Shown in pieces: positions 17,326-24,903 of a stretch of DNA of 47,860 bases (position 1 is its first letter; each line of letters begins with the position of its first letter). The notes under the pieces were generated by a model. That model was not told the origin of the DNA and made no database searches. It was given only the letters and a program-made list of their open reading frames with translations. Source of the stretch: Lichenibacterium ramalinae (GTDB lineage: Bacteria; Pseudomonadota; Alphaproteobacteria; Rhizobiales; Beijerinckiaceae); contig NZ_QYBC01000005.1 in the NCBI RefSeq assembly GCF_004137085.1, forward strand, positions 1 to 47,860, written 5' to 3'. Position numbers and translations under genes: made by a program.

Positions 17326-17682
17326 TCAGCGGTCGATGAGAATGAAGCGACGCTCCATTCGCCGTGCCTTCAGCAGCCGCAGGCGCACGGGTGTCGGGCG
17401 CATGCGCAAGGTGAGCACGTAGTCGATCGTCGCGTCGATCTCGGCTTCGTCCTCGAGGCGCTGCGCGACCATGAAGTTGTTCATGCATTGCGCCGTCACG
17501 GAGAAGTAATGCGTGCCGACGACGGTGTCGCGCGGCAGGCCGGCCAGCTTGGCCTCCGTCGCGTTGTAGACCTCGACGTTGCCCTCGGACGAAAGCCCGA
17601 CGACCCCGAACGGCAACGTGTCGAGCGCTTCCTCGTCGAGCGCGGCGAGCGTGTCGAGGGCGATGGCGTCGAACGAGAGCAT
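17326..17682 (-). CDS. pyp: Photoactive yellow protein (PYP) blue-light receptor
   Basis: 118 residues, close to the 125 of Halorhodospira PYP, a soluble PAS-fold receptor carrying a p-coumaroyl thioester. Recognised features: FGVVGL at the start of the core and VYNATE with Y39 and E43 (equivalent to chromophore-binding Tyr42 and Glu46). The chromophore cysteine is C66 in VTAQC (Cys69), Y88 equals Tyr94, and M94 equals Met100 in RMRPT. Thr50, Arg52 and Pro68 are replaced by A47, L49 and Q65, so spectral and kinetic properties should differ from the prototype. The start at 17682 matches the family N-terminus; frames starting at 17727 or 17736 overlap the EAL stop. It is flanked by EAL and GGDEF genes. 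Confidence 0.9.
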   Translation of the reverse strand: MLSFDAIALDTLAALDEEALDTLPFGVVGLSSEGNVEVYNATEAKLAGLPRDTVVGTHYFSVTAQCMNNFMVAQRLEDEAEIDATIDYVLTLRMRPTPVRLRLLKARRMERRFILIDR

Positions 17683-17713
17683 GGCGGCGCTTTGCAAGGT
17701 CGATCCCCGACGG

Positions 17714-18523
17714 TCAGAGGGCAACATCGGCGACACGGTCGGCGACGGGCGCGTCGAGGCACGCCGCCGCGGGTTGCCGCGCCGGCCACCAGACCGGCGG
17801 CAGGGCCGCCACGGCCGGCTTGGCGAACAGGAAGCCCTGGAACAGGTCGATGCCGGCCGCGCGGAGGGTGGCCAGTTCGGCCTCGGTCTCCACCCCCTCG
17901 GCGATCACCACGACGTCCAACTGGCGCGCCATGGCGATCACGCCCCCGACGATGACCTGACGCGCGGTCGACGTCGCGATGCCGCGGATCAGCTCCATGT
18001 CGAGCTTGATGAAGTCGGGCTGGAAGCTCGCCAGCAGGTTCAGCCCGGCATAGCCGGCGCCGAAATCGTCGATGGCGGTGGCGAAGCCCTGCCGGCGGTA
18101 TTCGGCGACGATCCGCTGCACGTGGGCGGTGTCGGTCATCCGCTCGTTCTCGGTGAACTCGAACATGATCCGGCGGTGCGAGAACCCCACGCGACGGGCG
18201 GCGTCCAGCGTCGCACGGATGCAGGCAGCCGGTTCGTAGACGGCGTTCGGCATGAAGTTGATCGACAGCCGGGCCTCGGTGTTGGGGAACAGGCTCCGGG
18301 CGAGCTCGATCGCCGTGACGCGGCAGGCCTGGTCGAACTTGTAGCGGTTGACGTCGTCGACCATCGCCAGGATCTGGCCGGCGCCCTCGCCCGCAACGCC
18401 CCTGACAAGGGCTTCGTAGCCCCAGACGACCTGTCGCTGAAGGTCGATGATGGGATGGAACGCCATCGTGAACTCGAATGGCAGCGGTCCACCCTCTCGG
18501 CAGCCTTGGCACGCGGTTTTCAT
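17714..18523 (-). CDS. Stand-alone EAL phosphodiesterase with N-terminal CxxC
   Basis: 269 residues, nearly all EAL domain. Intact motifs: EALVRG (E37), INFMPN, MFEFTENE, AIDDFGAGYAGL (D152-D153), IKLDMEL (K173) and VIAEGVETE (E209). It should degrade c-di-GMP. The N-terminus MKTACQGC has a C5-x-x-C8 pair that could bind a metal or act as a redox switch; such cysteines recur in small EAL proteins of this type. It is the first gene of the PYP operon, with PYP starting 31 bp after its stop. The upstream 293 bp should contain the operon promoter and include TGACG-N5-CGTCA at 18576-18590. Confidence 0.9.
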   Translation of the reverse strand: MKTACQGCREGGPLPFEFTMAFHPIIDLQRQVVWGYEALVRGVAGEGAGQILAMVDDVNRYKFDQACRVTAIELARSLFPNTEARLSINFMPNAVYEPAACIRATLDAARRVGFSHRRIMFEFTENERMTDTAHVQRIVAEYRRQGFATAIDDFGAGYAGLNLLASFQPDFIKLDMELIRGIATSTARQVIVGGVIAMARQLDVVVIAEGVETEAELATLRAAGIDLFQGFLFAKPAVAALPPVWWPARQPAAACLDAPVADRVADVAL

Positions 18524-18575
18524 GGCTTACAGGTCTCGACCTCGCTCCAATAAACTAACTGCGCGATCGTTTCAT

Positions 18576-18590
18576 TGACGTAAATCGTCA
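18576..18590. promoter_or_regulatory. Candidate operator TGACG-N5-CGTCA upstream of the PYP operon
   Basis: The inverted pair TGACG/CGTCA separated by TAAAT lies 53-67 bp before the EAL start codon, in an unusually AT-rich stretch for this genome. It could be a dimeric regulator site near the operon promoter. It is a single short palindrome, so chance is possible. The rest of the 18524-18816 gap shows no gene. Confidence 0.35.
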
Positions 18591-18816
18591 GACGGCGCCG
18601 TCGCGCTGCGACATCTAGACAGCAAGCAAGGACGGTGGTGTCAAATGCGAATTATCGCCGCATTCAATGCGCGGATCTCTGGCTGCCTCCACCGACCCTG
18701 CGGAACCCTCGACAGGCTTTGCATCGGACGGCTGCCCGCCGGGTGACCAAGACTACGGCGATCTGTGGGAGGGTTGCTGAAACCGGAATCGGACGACGCC
18801 CGACGGCAGACTGGCG

Positions 18817-19257
18817 TCACGGGCGGTGCGGATCGCCGGCGTGGGGTTCGAGGCTGCGGCGGGTGCGCAGGATGCGGATGCCGACGCTGCGGCAGTCCGG
18901 GTACACGTCGAGCTTGCGAAGGTAGACTTCGACGGCGGCGACGTCGCGCGGCTTGAGGCAGAGCCCGGCCACGCGCTCGGCCAGCGTTTCCTGGAGGTCG
19001 ACGTGGGGCGCCTCGGCGAGGGCGGCGATGTCGCGCTTCACCGCATCGTAGTCGACCACCTCGGCGAGGTCGTCCGAGGCGAGTGGGGCCGCCGGCACCA
19101 CGAGGAGTTCGGCCGAGACCCGGACCCGCTGCGGCCCGTGCCGCTCGGCGGCATGGGCGCCGATGCGCAGCGTGAGGTCGAGGTCCTCGAAGACGATGAC
19201 GCGGGCCGCCTCGTCGTTCGACAGCAGCGCGGCCCTGAGGCTGGGGAAGGGTGACAC
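18817..19257 (-). CDS. folB: Dihydroneopterin aldolase family protein (FolB-like)
   Basis: 146 residues from a GTG start with GGAG about 12 bases upstream. Family landmarks: VIVFEDLDLTLRIGAHAAERHGPQ near the N-terminus, VVDYDAVKRDI in the middle, LQETLAERVAGLCL with the glutamate region of the active site, and VEVYLRKLDVYPDCRSVGIRI at the end. FolB enzymes cleave 7,8-dihydroneopterin in folate synthesis and form octamers. No folK or folP is adjacent, so it may be a paralogue or an isolated folate gene. A longer frame to 19368 adds 37 residues of low-complexity sequence and is not favoured. The gene is divergent from the response regulator gene. Confidence 0.85.
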   Translation of the reverse strand: MSPFPSLRAALLSNDEAARVIVFEDLDLTLRIGAHAAERHGPQRVRVSAELLVVPAAPLASDDLAEVVDYDAVKRDIAALAEAPHVDLQETLAERVAGLCLKPRDVAAVEVYLRKLDVYPDCRSVGIRILRTRRSLEPHAGDPHRP

Positions 19258-19435
19258 GGGATGGGCTCCGTCGCCGGGAGGACGCGCCACGACTGTGCAG
19301 CATCGGGCCGGCGCGCGCCATCCCGGCCTGGCGCCCGCCCATTTGGGGGATGAAAACCCGGGTCCCACAACGCCGCCGTTTCCGCTACGATGACGCGGCG
19401 CCGCCCCGCGGCGAAGCAGGCTTCAAGGGCGTCGC

Positions 19436-19819
19436 ATGCCGGACCAGCACCTCCAGGATTGCAGGATCCTCGTGGTCGAGGACACGTATTTCATCGCCGA
19501 CGACATCGGCGCCGCGCTGCGCCGCGCCGGTGCCGTCGTGGTCGGGCCGGCGCCGAGCCGCGAGGCCGCGCTGGCGCTCCTCGCGTCCGAGACGATCGAT
19601 GCCGCCGTGCTCGACGTGAACCTGCAGGGCGAGACCGCCTATCGCTTGGCCGACCAGTTGCTCGCGCGCCGCACGCCCTTCGTCTTCGCGACCGGCTACG
19701 GCCGCGCCTTCATCCCGGAAGCCTATGGCGCCATCTCCCTGTGGGAGAAGCCGTTCGACCCGCGCGCGCTCGTCGGCGCGCTGCCCGCGCTGATCGCCGA
19801 GGCCCGCGCGGGCGGCTGA
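19436..19819 (+). CDS. Single-domain response regulator (REC only)
   Basis: 127 residues forming a CheY-like receiver domain. The acidic pocket is E15-D16 (VVEDTYF), the phospho-acceptor is D60 (VLDVNL), the switch threonine is T86 (FATGY) and the conserved lysine is K105 (WEKPF). There is no output domain. Such regulators in alphaproteobacteria act in phosphorelays or as phosphate sinks. No histidine kinase gene is adjacent, so the partner is unknown. It lies between a divergent folB gene and a convergent sugar kinase gene. Confidence 0.9.
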   Translation: MPDQHLQDCRILVVEDTYFIADDIGAALRRAGAVVVGPAPSREAALALLASETIDAAVLDVNLQGETAYRLADQLLARRTPFVFATGYGRAFIPEAYGAISLWEKPFDPRALVGALPALIAEARAGG

Positions 19820-19907
19820 GGCCGGCTGGGGGAGGGGGTGCGGGATCCCCGGGTGACGAACGCGTCGAGCTCGTGCCGGAACGCCCTCTGGAACCGATCG
19901 GAAGTCT

Positions 19908-19930
19908 CCCTCCGTTCTCGGCGCGGAGGG
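19908..19930. terminator. Hairpin between two convergent genes
   Basis: CCCTCCG (19908-19914) and CGGAGGG (19924-19930) form a 7-bp stem with a 9-nt loop, between the convergent response regulator and kinase genes. Its position fits a bidirectional terminator, but neither side has a T-run. Confidence 0.35.
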
Positions 19931-19947
19931 CATGCGGTCACACGATA

Positions 19948-20949
19948 TCAGGCATCCAGCCGCTCGGCCCGGGCCAGGGCGGCGAGGTCGGCCACGGGGC
20001 GGGCCCCGACGTGGCCGATGATCTCGGCCGCGGCGAGCGCACCGAGCCGGGCGCAGTCGAGCGCGTCGCGCCCCCGGGCCAGTCCGGCCAGGAAGCCGGC
20101 GGCGAAGAGGTCGCCGGCGCCGGTCGAGTCGACCACGGCCGCCACCGGAAAGGCCGGCACGCCGCGCACGCCGCCGGGCTCCGCCACGACGGCGCCCGCC
20201 GCGCCGCGGGTCACGGCCGCGAGGGCGCAATCCGCCCGCAGGGCCGCCACGGCGCCGTCGAAGTCGGCCGTCTCGTAGAGGGCGAGCAGTTCCGCCTCGT
20301 TGGCGAAGACGATGTCGACCTGCTTCGACCGGACGAGGTCCAGGAACTCGTCCCGGTAGCGGCCGACGCAGAAACTGTCCGACAGGGACAGCGCCACCCG
20401 GCGGCCGGCCGCGTGGGCGAGGCTCGACGCCTTGCGGAATGCGTCCTTGGCGTGGGGCGGATCCCACAGGTAGCCTTCGAGGTAGGTGACGCCGGCGGCG
20501 GCCACGAGGGCGGGATCCACGTCGTCCACGGTGAGGTTCTGGCAGGCGCCGAGAAAGGTGTTCATCGTGCGCTGCCCGTCGGGCGTCACCAGGATGTAGG
20601 AGCGCGCCGTGACGGGGCCGTCGGCGGCGGCGGGGGTCCCGAAGGCGACGCCGGTCGAGCGCAGGTCGGCCGAGAAATAGCCGCCCACCTCGTCGTCGCG
20701 GACCTTGCCGATGAAGGCGGAGGCCGCGCCGAGCTTCGCCGCCCCGACGGCCGTGTTGGCGGCCGAGCCGCCCGAGACGATGACGGTGGTGCCCATGGCG
20801 GCATGGAGCGCCTCGGCCCGCGCCTCGTCGATGAGGTTCATGCCGCCCTTGGCGATGCCCCACGTGTCGAGGAAGGCGTCGTCGACGCTGGTGAGGACGT
20901 CGACGATGGCGTTCCCCAGGCAGAGGAGGTCGAGGGTCTGGGCGGGCAT
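19948..20949 (-). CDS. PfkB family carbohydrate/nucleoside kinase (adenosine kinase-like)
   Basis: 333 residues, ribokinase-type fold. The N-terminal signature is GNAIVDV, SGGSAANTA at 59-67 is PfkB signature 1, and DSTGAGDLFAAGF has the catalytic base D280 and anion hole. FANEAE is the conserved phosphate-contact region. The overall length and the GNAIVD and GGSAANT motifs resemble the bacterial adenosine kinase-like group common in alphaproteobacteria. It would phosphorylate adenosine or another nucleoside/sugar with ATP in purine salvage, but specificity is not proven. It is monocistronic, with the 259-bp gap upstream shared with the divergent mscS gene. Confidence 0.87.
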   Translation of the reverse strand: MPAQTLDLLCLGNAIVDVLTSVDDAFLDTWGIAKGGMNLIDEARAEALHAAMGTTVIVSGGSAANTAVGAAKLGAASAFIGKVRDDEVGGYFSADLRSTGVAFGTPAAADGPVTARSYILVTPDGQRTMNTFLGACQNLTVDDVDPALVAAAGVTYLEGYLWDPPHAKDAFRKASSLAHAAGRRVALSLSDSFCVGRYRDEFLDLVRSKQVDIVFANEAELLALYETADFDGAVAALRADCALAAVTRGAAGAVVAEPGGVRGVPAFPVAAVVDSTGAGDLFAAGFLAGLARGRDALDCARLGALAAAEIIGHVGARPVADLAALARAERLDA

Positions 20950-21208
20950 GCGGTGATCCGGCGCGAGGGAAGGCCGCCGCCTCTCGCACCCCGGCGCCGG
21001 GCCCGTCAAGCCGCGGGCGGCCCGCCGGGGCAGGGCGGCCCGGGCCTTCGGGGCTTGGGGGCGATGGGCGAGCCCGCCCCGAAGATCGGTCCCGCCCTGT
21101 GCCGCACCCCATGAACCTTCCCGCCGACCATCGATTGGACGCGTGAGGCGCCCCAGCCCGTCGCCGCGCCGGTGATCCTGGTGGGCGGGGCCCGGCGGAG
21201 GGTCGTGA

Positions 21209-22234
21209 ATGCATTTCCTGGGCATCGACTGGGTCGGCGTCGATGCGGAGAACGGGCGCAAGCTCGTCCTGTCGCTCGTGTTCATCGCCGTCGTGGTGCT
21301 GGTCCGCGTGGGTCTGCGCGCCCTGGTCGGCCGGTTCGCCGGCAAGAGCTTCGACGCCACCACCCAGCTCCGGTTCTGGACGCGCCAGGGCATCAGCCTG
21401 GTCGCCGCCGTCGTGCTGGTGCTCGGCCTGCTGTCGATCTGGTTCAACGACCCGACGCGGCTCGCCACGGCCTTCGGCCTCGTTTCGGCGGGCGTGGCCT
21501 TCGCGCTGCAGCAGGTCATCACCTCGCTCGCCGGCTACCTCGTGATCCTGCGCGGCAACACCTTCACGGTCGGCGACCGCATCTCGATGGGCGGCGTGCG
21601 CGGCGACGTCATGCGGCTCGGCTTCGTCCAGACCACCATCATGGAGATGGGCCAGCCCCCGAGCGTCCAGGGCTCGGACCCGGCCATGTGGGTGAGGAGC
21701 CGCCAGTTCACGGGCCGCATCGTCACGGTCTCGAACTCGCAGATCTTCTCCGAGCCGGTCTACAACTACAGCCGCGACTTCCCCTTCATCTGGGAGGAGA
21801 TGGCGATCCCGATCACCTACCAGGCGGACCGCGCCTATGTGGAGCGCACGCTGGTCGAGGCGGCCCGCCTGCACGCCACCGACCCCGACACCATGGCGGT
21901 CGAGGCCAAGGCCCACCTGCAGGCGACCTTCGGCGTCGAGCCGATCGAGCTCCAGCCGCGCGTCTACTGGCGCATCACCGACAATTGGATGGAGCTGACG
22001 GTGCGGTTCATCGTCGGCACGCACCAGATCCGCGGCGCCAAGGACGCCATGACGCGCCACGTCATCGCCAGGCTCGACGAGGCCGGCATCGGCATCGCGT
22101 CGGCCACCTACGACATCGTCGGCCTGCCGCCGCTGCGCGTCGAACGCGCCGGCCGGGGCGACGCGCCCCAAGCCGGGACGCCGATCGCCGGCACGCCGGG
22201 CGTCGGGACGCCGGCGGCGGGCCAGCCCCGGTGA
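21209..22234 (+). CDS. Small-conductance mechanosensitive channel (MscS family)
   Basis: 341 residues. Hydrophobic helices lie near 18-38 and 60-80. The pore-lining helix is about 85-112 (FGLVSAGVAFALQQVITSLAGY), rich in Gly/Ala like TM3 of MscS. The beta domain follows: NTFTVGDRISMGGVRGDV, then RIVTVSNSQIFSEPVYNYS. The C-terminal alpha/beta vestibule ends with a low-complexity repeat of TPxxGTP type (about 325-338). It would open on membrane tension to release solutes during osmotic downshock. Its stop overlaps the GTG start of the following DUF2254 gene by 4 bp, so both are co-translated. Confidence 0.92.
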   Translation: MHFLGIDWVGVDAENGRKLVLSLVFIAVVVLVRVGLRALVGRFAGKSFDATTQLRFWTRQGISLVAAVVLVLGLLSIWFNDPTRLATAFGLVSAGVAFALQQVITSLAGYLVILRGNTFTVGDRISMGGVRGDVMRLGFVQTTIMEMGQPPSVQGSDPAMWVRSRQFTGRIVTVSNSQIFSEPVYNYSRDFPFIWEEMAIPITYQADRAYVERTLVEAARLHATDPDTMAVEAKAHLQATFGVEPIELQPRVYWRITDNWMELTVRFIVGTHQIRGAKDAMTRHVIARLDEAGIGIASATYDIVGLPPLRVERAGRGDAPQAGTPIAGTPGVGTPAAGQPR

Positions 22235-23502
22235 ACGCCCGCCTCCGCGCCTGGCTCGAGGACCTCGGCGACCAGTTCTGGCTGCGGCCCGCCCTCGTCG
22301 TGATGCTGTGCATCGGGCTGGCTCTGCTGGCCACGTCGTTCGACCGCACGGCATCGGCGTCCGACGCCGGCGCCTCCTCCTGGGGCTATTCCGGCGGCGG
22401 GGAGGGCGCGCGGTCGCTGCTGGGCGCCGTGGCGTCGTCGAGCATCGGCGTCGCCGGCACGATCTTCTCCATCACCATCGCGGCCCTGTCGCTGGCCTCG
22501 GGGCAGATGGGGCCGCGCCTGCTGCGCAACTTCGTGCGCGACAGCCGCAACCAGGTGGCGCTCGGCATCTTCCTCGGCACCTTCGCCTATGCGCTGATGG
22601 TGCTGCGCACCGTCCGCACGGCGAACGAGGGCACCTTCGTGCCCCATGTCGCCGTCACGGGCGCCATGGGGCTGGCCCTGGTGTGCCTCGGCACGCTGGT
22701 GTGGTTCGTCCATCACATCGCCACCTCCATCAACGTCGAGACGGTGGTGGACCTCGTCCATCGCGACCTCGTCGCGGCGATCGCCGACAAGACGCAGGAC
22801 GAGGCCCCGCTCCTGCCGCCCGAGGCGCCCCTGAGGGGACTGCCGGTGCCGGCTCCGGGCAGCGGCTTCCTCCAGGCGGTCGACGACGCCATGCTGGCCG
22901 ACTGGGCGGCGGGCCACGGCGTGGCGATCCGGATGCGGGTGAGGCCCGGCACCTTCGTGCCCAAGGGGGCGCCGGTCGCCGAGGTGTCGGCGGCGGTCGA
23001 CGACGTCGGCGCGGTCTTCGCCAAGGCGCTCACCTTCGGTCGCCGGCAGGCCGCCCTGCAGGACGTCGAATATTCGGTGCGCCAGCTCAACGAGATCGCC
23101 GTGCGGGCCTTGTCGCCCGGCATCAACGACCCCTTCACGGCCGGCAGCGTCCTCGACCACTTCGCCGACGCGCTCTGCCACATCGCGCCTCGGCACCTGC
23201 CGCGCGGGGCCGTCGCGCGCGACGGCGAGATCGTGCTCACCCTCGACGTGGTGGACTACGACGGCCTTTGCGACGGCATGTTCCACACCATCCGGCAGAA
23301 CGGCTCCGGCTCGGCCTACGTGCTGATCCGGCTGCTGGAGGTGCTGGCGCGCGTCGACGAGGTCGAACGGTTCGAGGACCGCCGGGCGACGCTCCGCCGC
23401 CACGCCGACCTCGCCCTCGCGGTGGCGCGGGGCGGGGTGAGCGACCCCGCCGGCCTCGCGGATTGCGAGGAGCGCCATCGCAGGTTCGGCGTCGGCGTCT
23501 GA
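22231..23502 (+). CDS. DUF2254 family membrane protein
   Basis: 423 residues from a GTG start that overlaps the mscS stop as GTGA. There are four likely membrane helices (about 18-38, 66-92, 110-130 and 145-170) in the N-terminal part. A soluble C-terminal region begins near 200, with features characteristic of DUF2254: GVAGTIFSITIAALSLASGQMGPR, VEYSVRQLNEIAVRALSPGINDPFTA and FHTIRQNG. The molecular function of the family is not known to me. Coupling to MscS and the downstream antiporter suggests a role in ion or osmotic homeostasis of the inner membrane. This is inferred from context only. Confidence 0.9.
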   Translation: MNARLRAWLEDLGDQFWLRPALVVMLCIGLALLATSFDRTASASDAGASSWGYSGGGEGARSLLGAVASSSIGVAGTIFSITIAALSLASGQMGPRLLRNFVRDSRNQVALGIFLGTFAYALMVLRTVRTANEGTFVPHVAVTGAMGLALVCLGTLVWFVHHIATSINVETVVDLVHRDLVAAIADKTQDEAPLLPPEAPLRGLPVPAPGSGFLQAVDDAMLADWAAGHGVAIRMRVRPGTFVPKGAPVAEVSAAVDDVGAVFAKALTFGRRQAALQDVEYSVRQLNEIAVRALSPGINDPFTAGSVLDHFADALCHIAPRHLPRGAVARDGEIVLTLDVVDYDGLCDGMFHTIRQNGSGSAYVLIRLLEVLARVDEVERFEDRRATLRRHADLALAVARGGVSDPAGLADCEERHRRFGVGV

Positions 23503-23553
23503 CCGCGGACCGCTTCCCGCACCCACCGCCCCGACGCTCCAACCCGGTTCCCG

Positions 23554-24813
23554 ATGTCCATCCTCGACCTTTGCGCGATCCTCCTCACCCTGTCGGCCGT
23601 CTTCGGCTGGCTGAACCGCAAGTTCGTGCTGCTGCCCCACGCCATCGGCCTCCTGGTCATGGGCGTGGTGGCGTCCCTCGTGCTCGTCGCCCTCGACGCG
23701 ATGCTGCCGGACCATCGCGCTTCGGCGACGCTCGGCAAGGTCCTGGGGCAGATCGACTTCAGCGCCGTCGTGATGGACGGCATGCTGGCCTTCCTGATCT
23801 TCGCCGGCGCCCTCCACGTCGACGTCGGCAAGCTGCGGAACCACGCCGTGCCGGTGCTGGTGCTGGCGATCCTGGGCACGGTCGTGTCGACCGCCATCGT
23901 GGGGTGCGGCTTCTGGACGGTCGCGCAGCTGTCCGGCCATCCGGTCCCGCTGGTCTGGGCCCTGGTGTTCGGGGCGCTCATCAGCCCGACCGATCCGGTC
24001 GCCGTGATGAGCACGCTGAGGACCGTGAGCATCCCGGACAGGCTCGAAGTGCAGCTGCAGGGCGAGTCGCTGTTCAACGACGGTGTCGGCATCGTGCTGT
24101 TCACGGTGCTGCTCCGCTTCGCCACGGGGGCGCCGGCGGCCGAAACGACGCCCCTCGCCGTCGGGGAACTGCTGCTCGTCGAAGCGGGCGGCGGCCTCCT
24201 GCTCGGCCTCGTCTCGGGCTACCTGGCCTACCGCGCCATGCGGGCCATCGACGATTATCCCGTCGAGGTGCTCATCACGCTCGCCCTCGTCACCGCCACC
24301 TATGCGACCGCCGAGGCGATCCACGTCAGCGGCCCGCTCGCCATGGTGGCGGCGGGCCTGCTCATCGGAGACCGCGGCCCGCGCTACGCCATGAGCGACA
24401 ACACCCAGAAATACGTCTTCGCCCTGTGGACGCTGGTCGACGAGGTGCTGAACTCGATCCTGTTCCTGCTGATCGGCCTCGAAGTGCTGCTGGTGAGCTT
24501 CGACGGCGGCAACATCGTGCTGGCCGTGCTGGCGGTGCCGCTGGTCATCGCGGCACGGGGCGCCTCCCTCGCCGTGCCGCCCGTGCTGTTCCTCCGGAGC
24601 CCCCAGTTCGCCGTCCGCAACATCCCGTTCCTGACCTGGGCCGGCGTCCGCGGCGGCATCTCGGTCGCGCTGGCGCTGGCCGTGCCCGACAATCCGGCGA
24701 AATCGGCCATCCTGGTGTCGACCTACGCGGTCGTGCTGTTCAGCATCGTGGTGCAGGGCTCGACGCTGGGCTGGATGGCGCGGCGGACGGTCGACCTGTC
24801 GCCGCCGGCTTAG
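23554..24813 (+). CDS. Na+/H+ antiporter, CPA1 (NhaP) type
   Basis: 419 residues with about 12 membrane helices. Ion-binding motifs are clear: ALISPTDPVAVMSTL with the TDP transport aspartate, QLQGESLFNDGVGIVLF with the ND pair, and FLTWAGVRGGISVALALAVP near the C-terminus. Cation/proton antiporters of this class exchange cytoplasmic Na+ (or K+) for H+. There is no large cytoplasmic C-terminal tail, unlike longer NhaP-type proteins. It starts 51 bp after the DUF2254 stop on the same strand, so an mscS-DUF2254-antiporter operon is likely. Confidence 0.92.
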   Translation: MSILDLCAILLTLSAVFGWLNRKFVLLPHAIGLLVMGVVASLVLVALDAMLPDHRASATLGKVLGQIDFSAVVMDGMLAFLIFAGALHVDVGKLRNHAVPVLVLAILGTVVSTAIVGCGFWTVAQLSGHPVPLVWALVFGALISPTDPVAVMSTLRTVSIPDRLEVQLQGESLFNDGVGIVLFTVLLRFATGAPAAETTPLAVGELLLVEAGGGLLLGLVSGYLAYRAMRAIDDYPVEVLITLALVTATYATAEAIHVSGPLAMVAAGLLIGDRGPRYAMSDNTQKYVFALWTLVDEVLNSILFLLIGLEVLLVSFDGGNIVLAVLAVPLVIAARGASLAVPPVLFLRSPQFAVRNIPFLTWAGVRGGISVALALAVPDNPAKSAILVSTYAVVLFSIVVQGSTLGWMARRTVDLSPPA

Positions 24814-24903
24814 CGTCGGTCAGGCCGGCGCCGGAATGGAGCTTGGTTTCGACGCGGTAACCGACCCGGTGTTGCGGCAACGGTTTGCGAGGCATTCCGC
24901 TCG

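Noticed and set aside
16031-17488. Start of the PAS-PAS-GGDEF protein at the first ATG (17488)
   Set aside because: That frame would overlap the PYP gene by about 160 bp with a basic, low-complexity extension. The GTG at 17314 has an excellent AGGGGG site and leaves an 11-bp gap after PYP.
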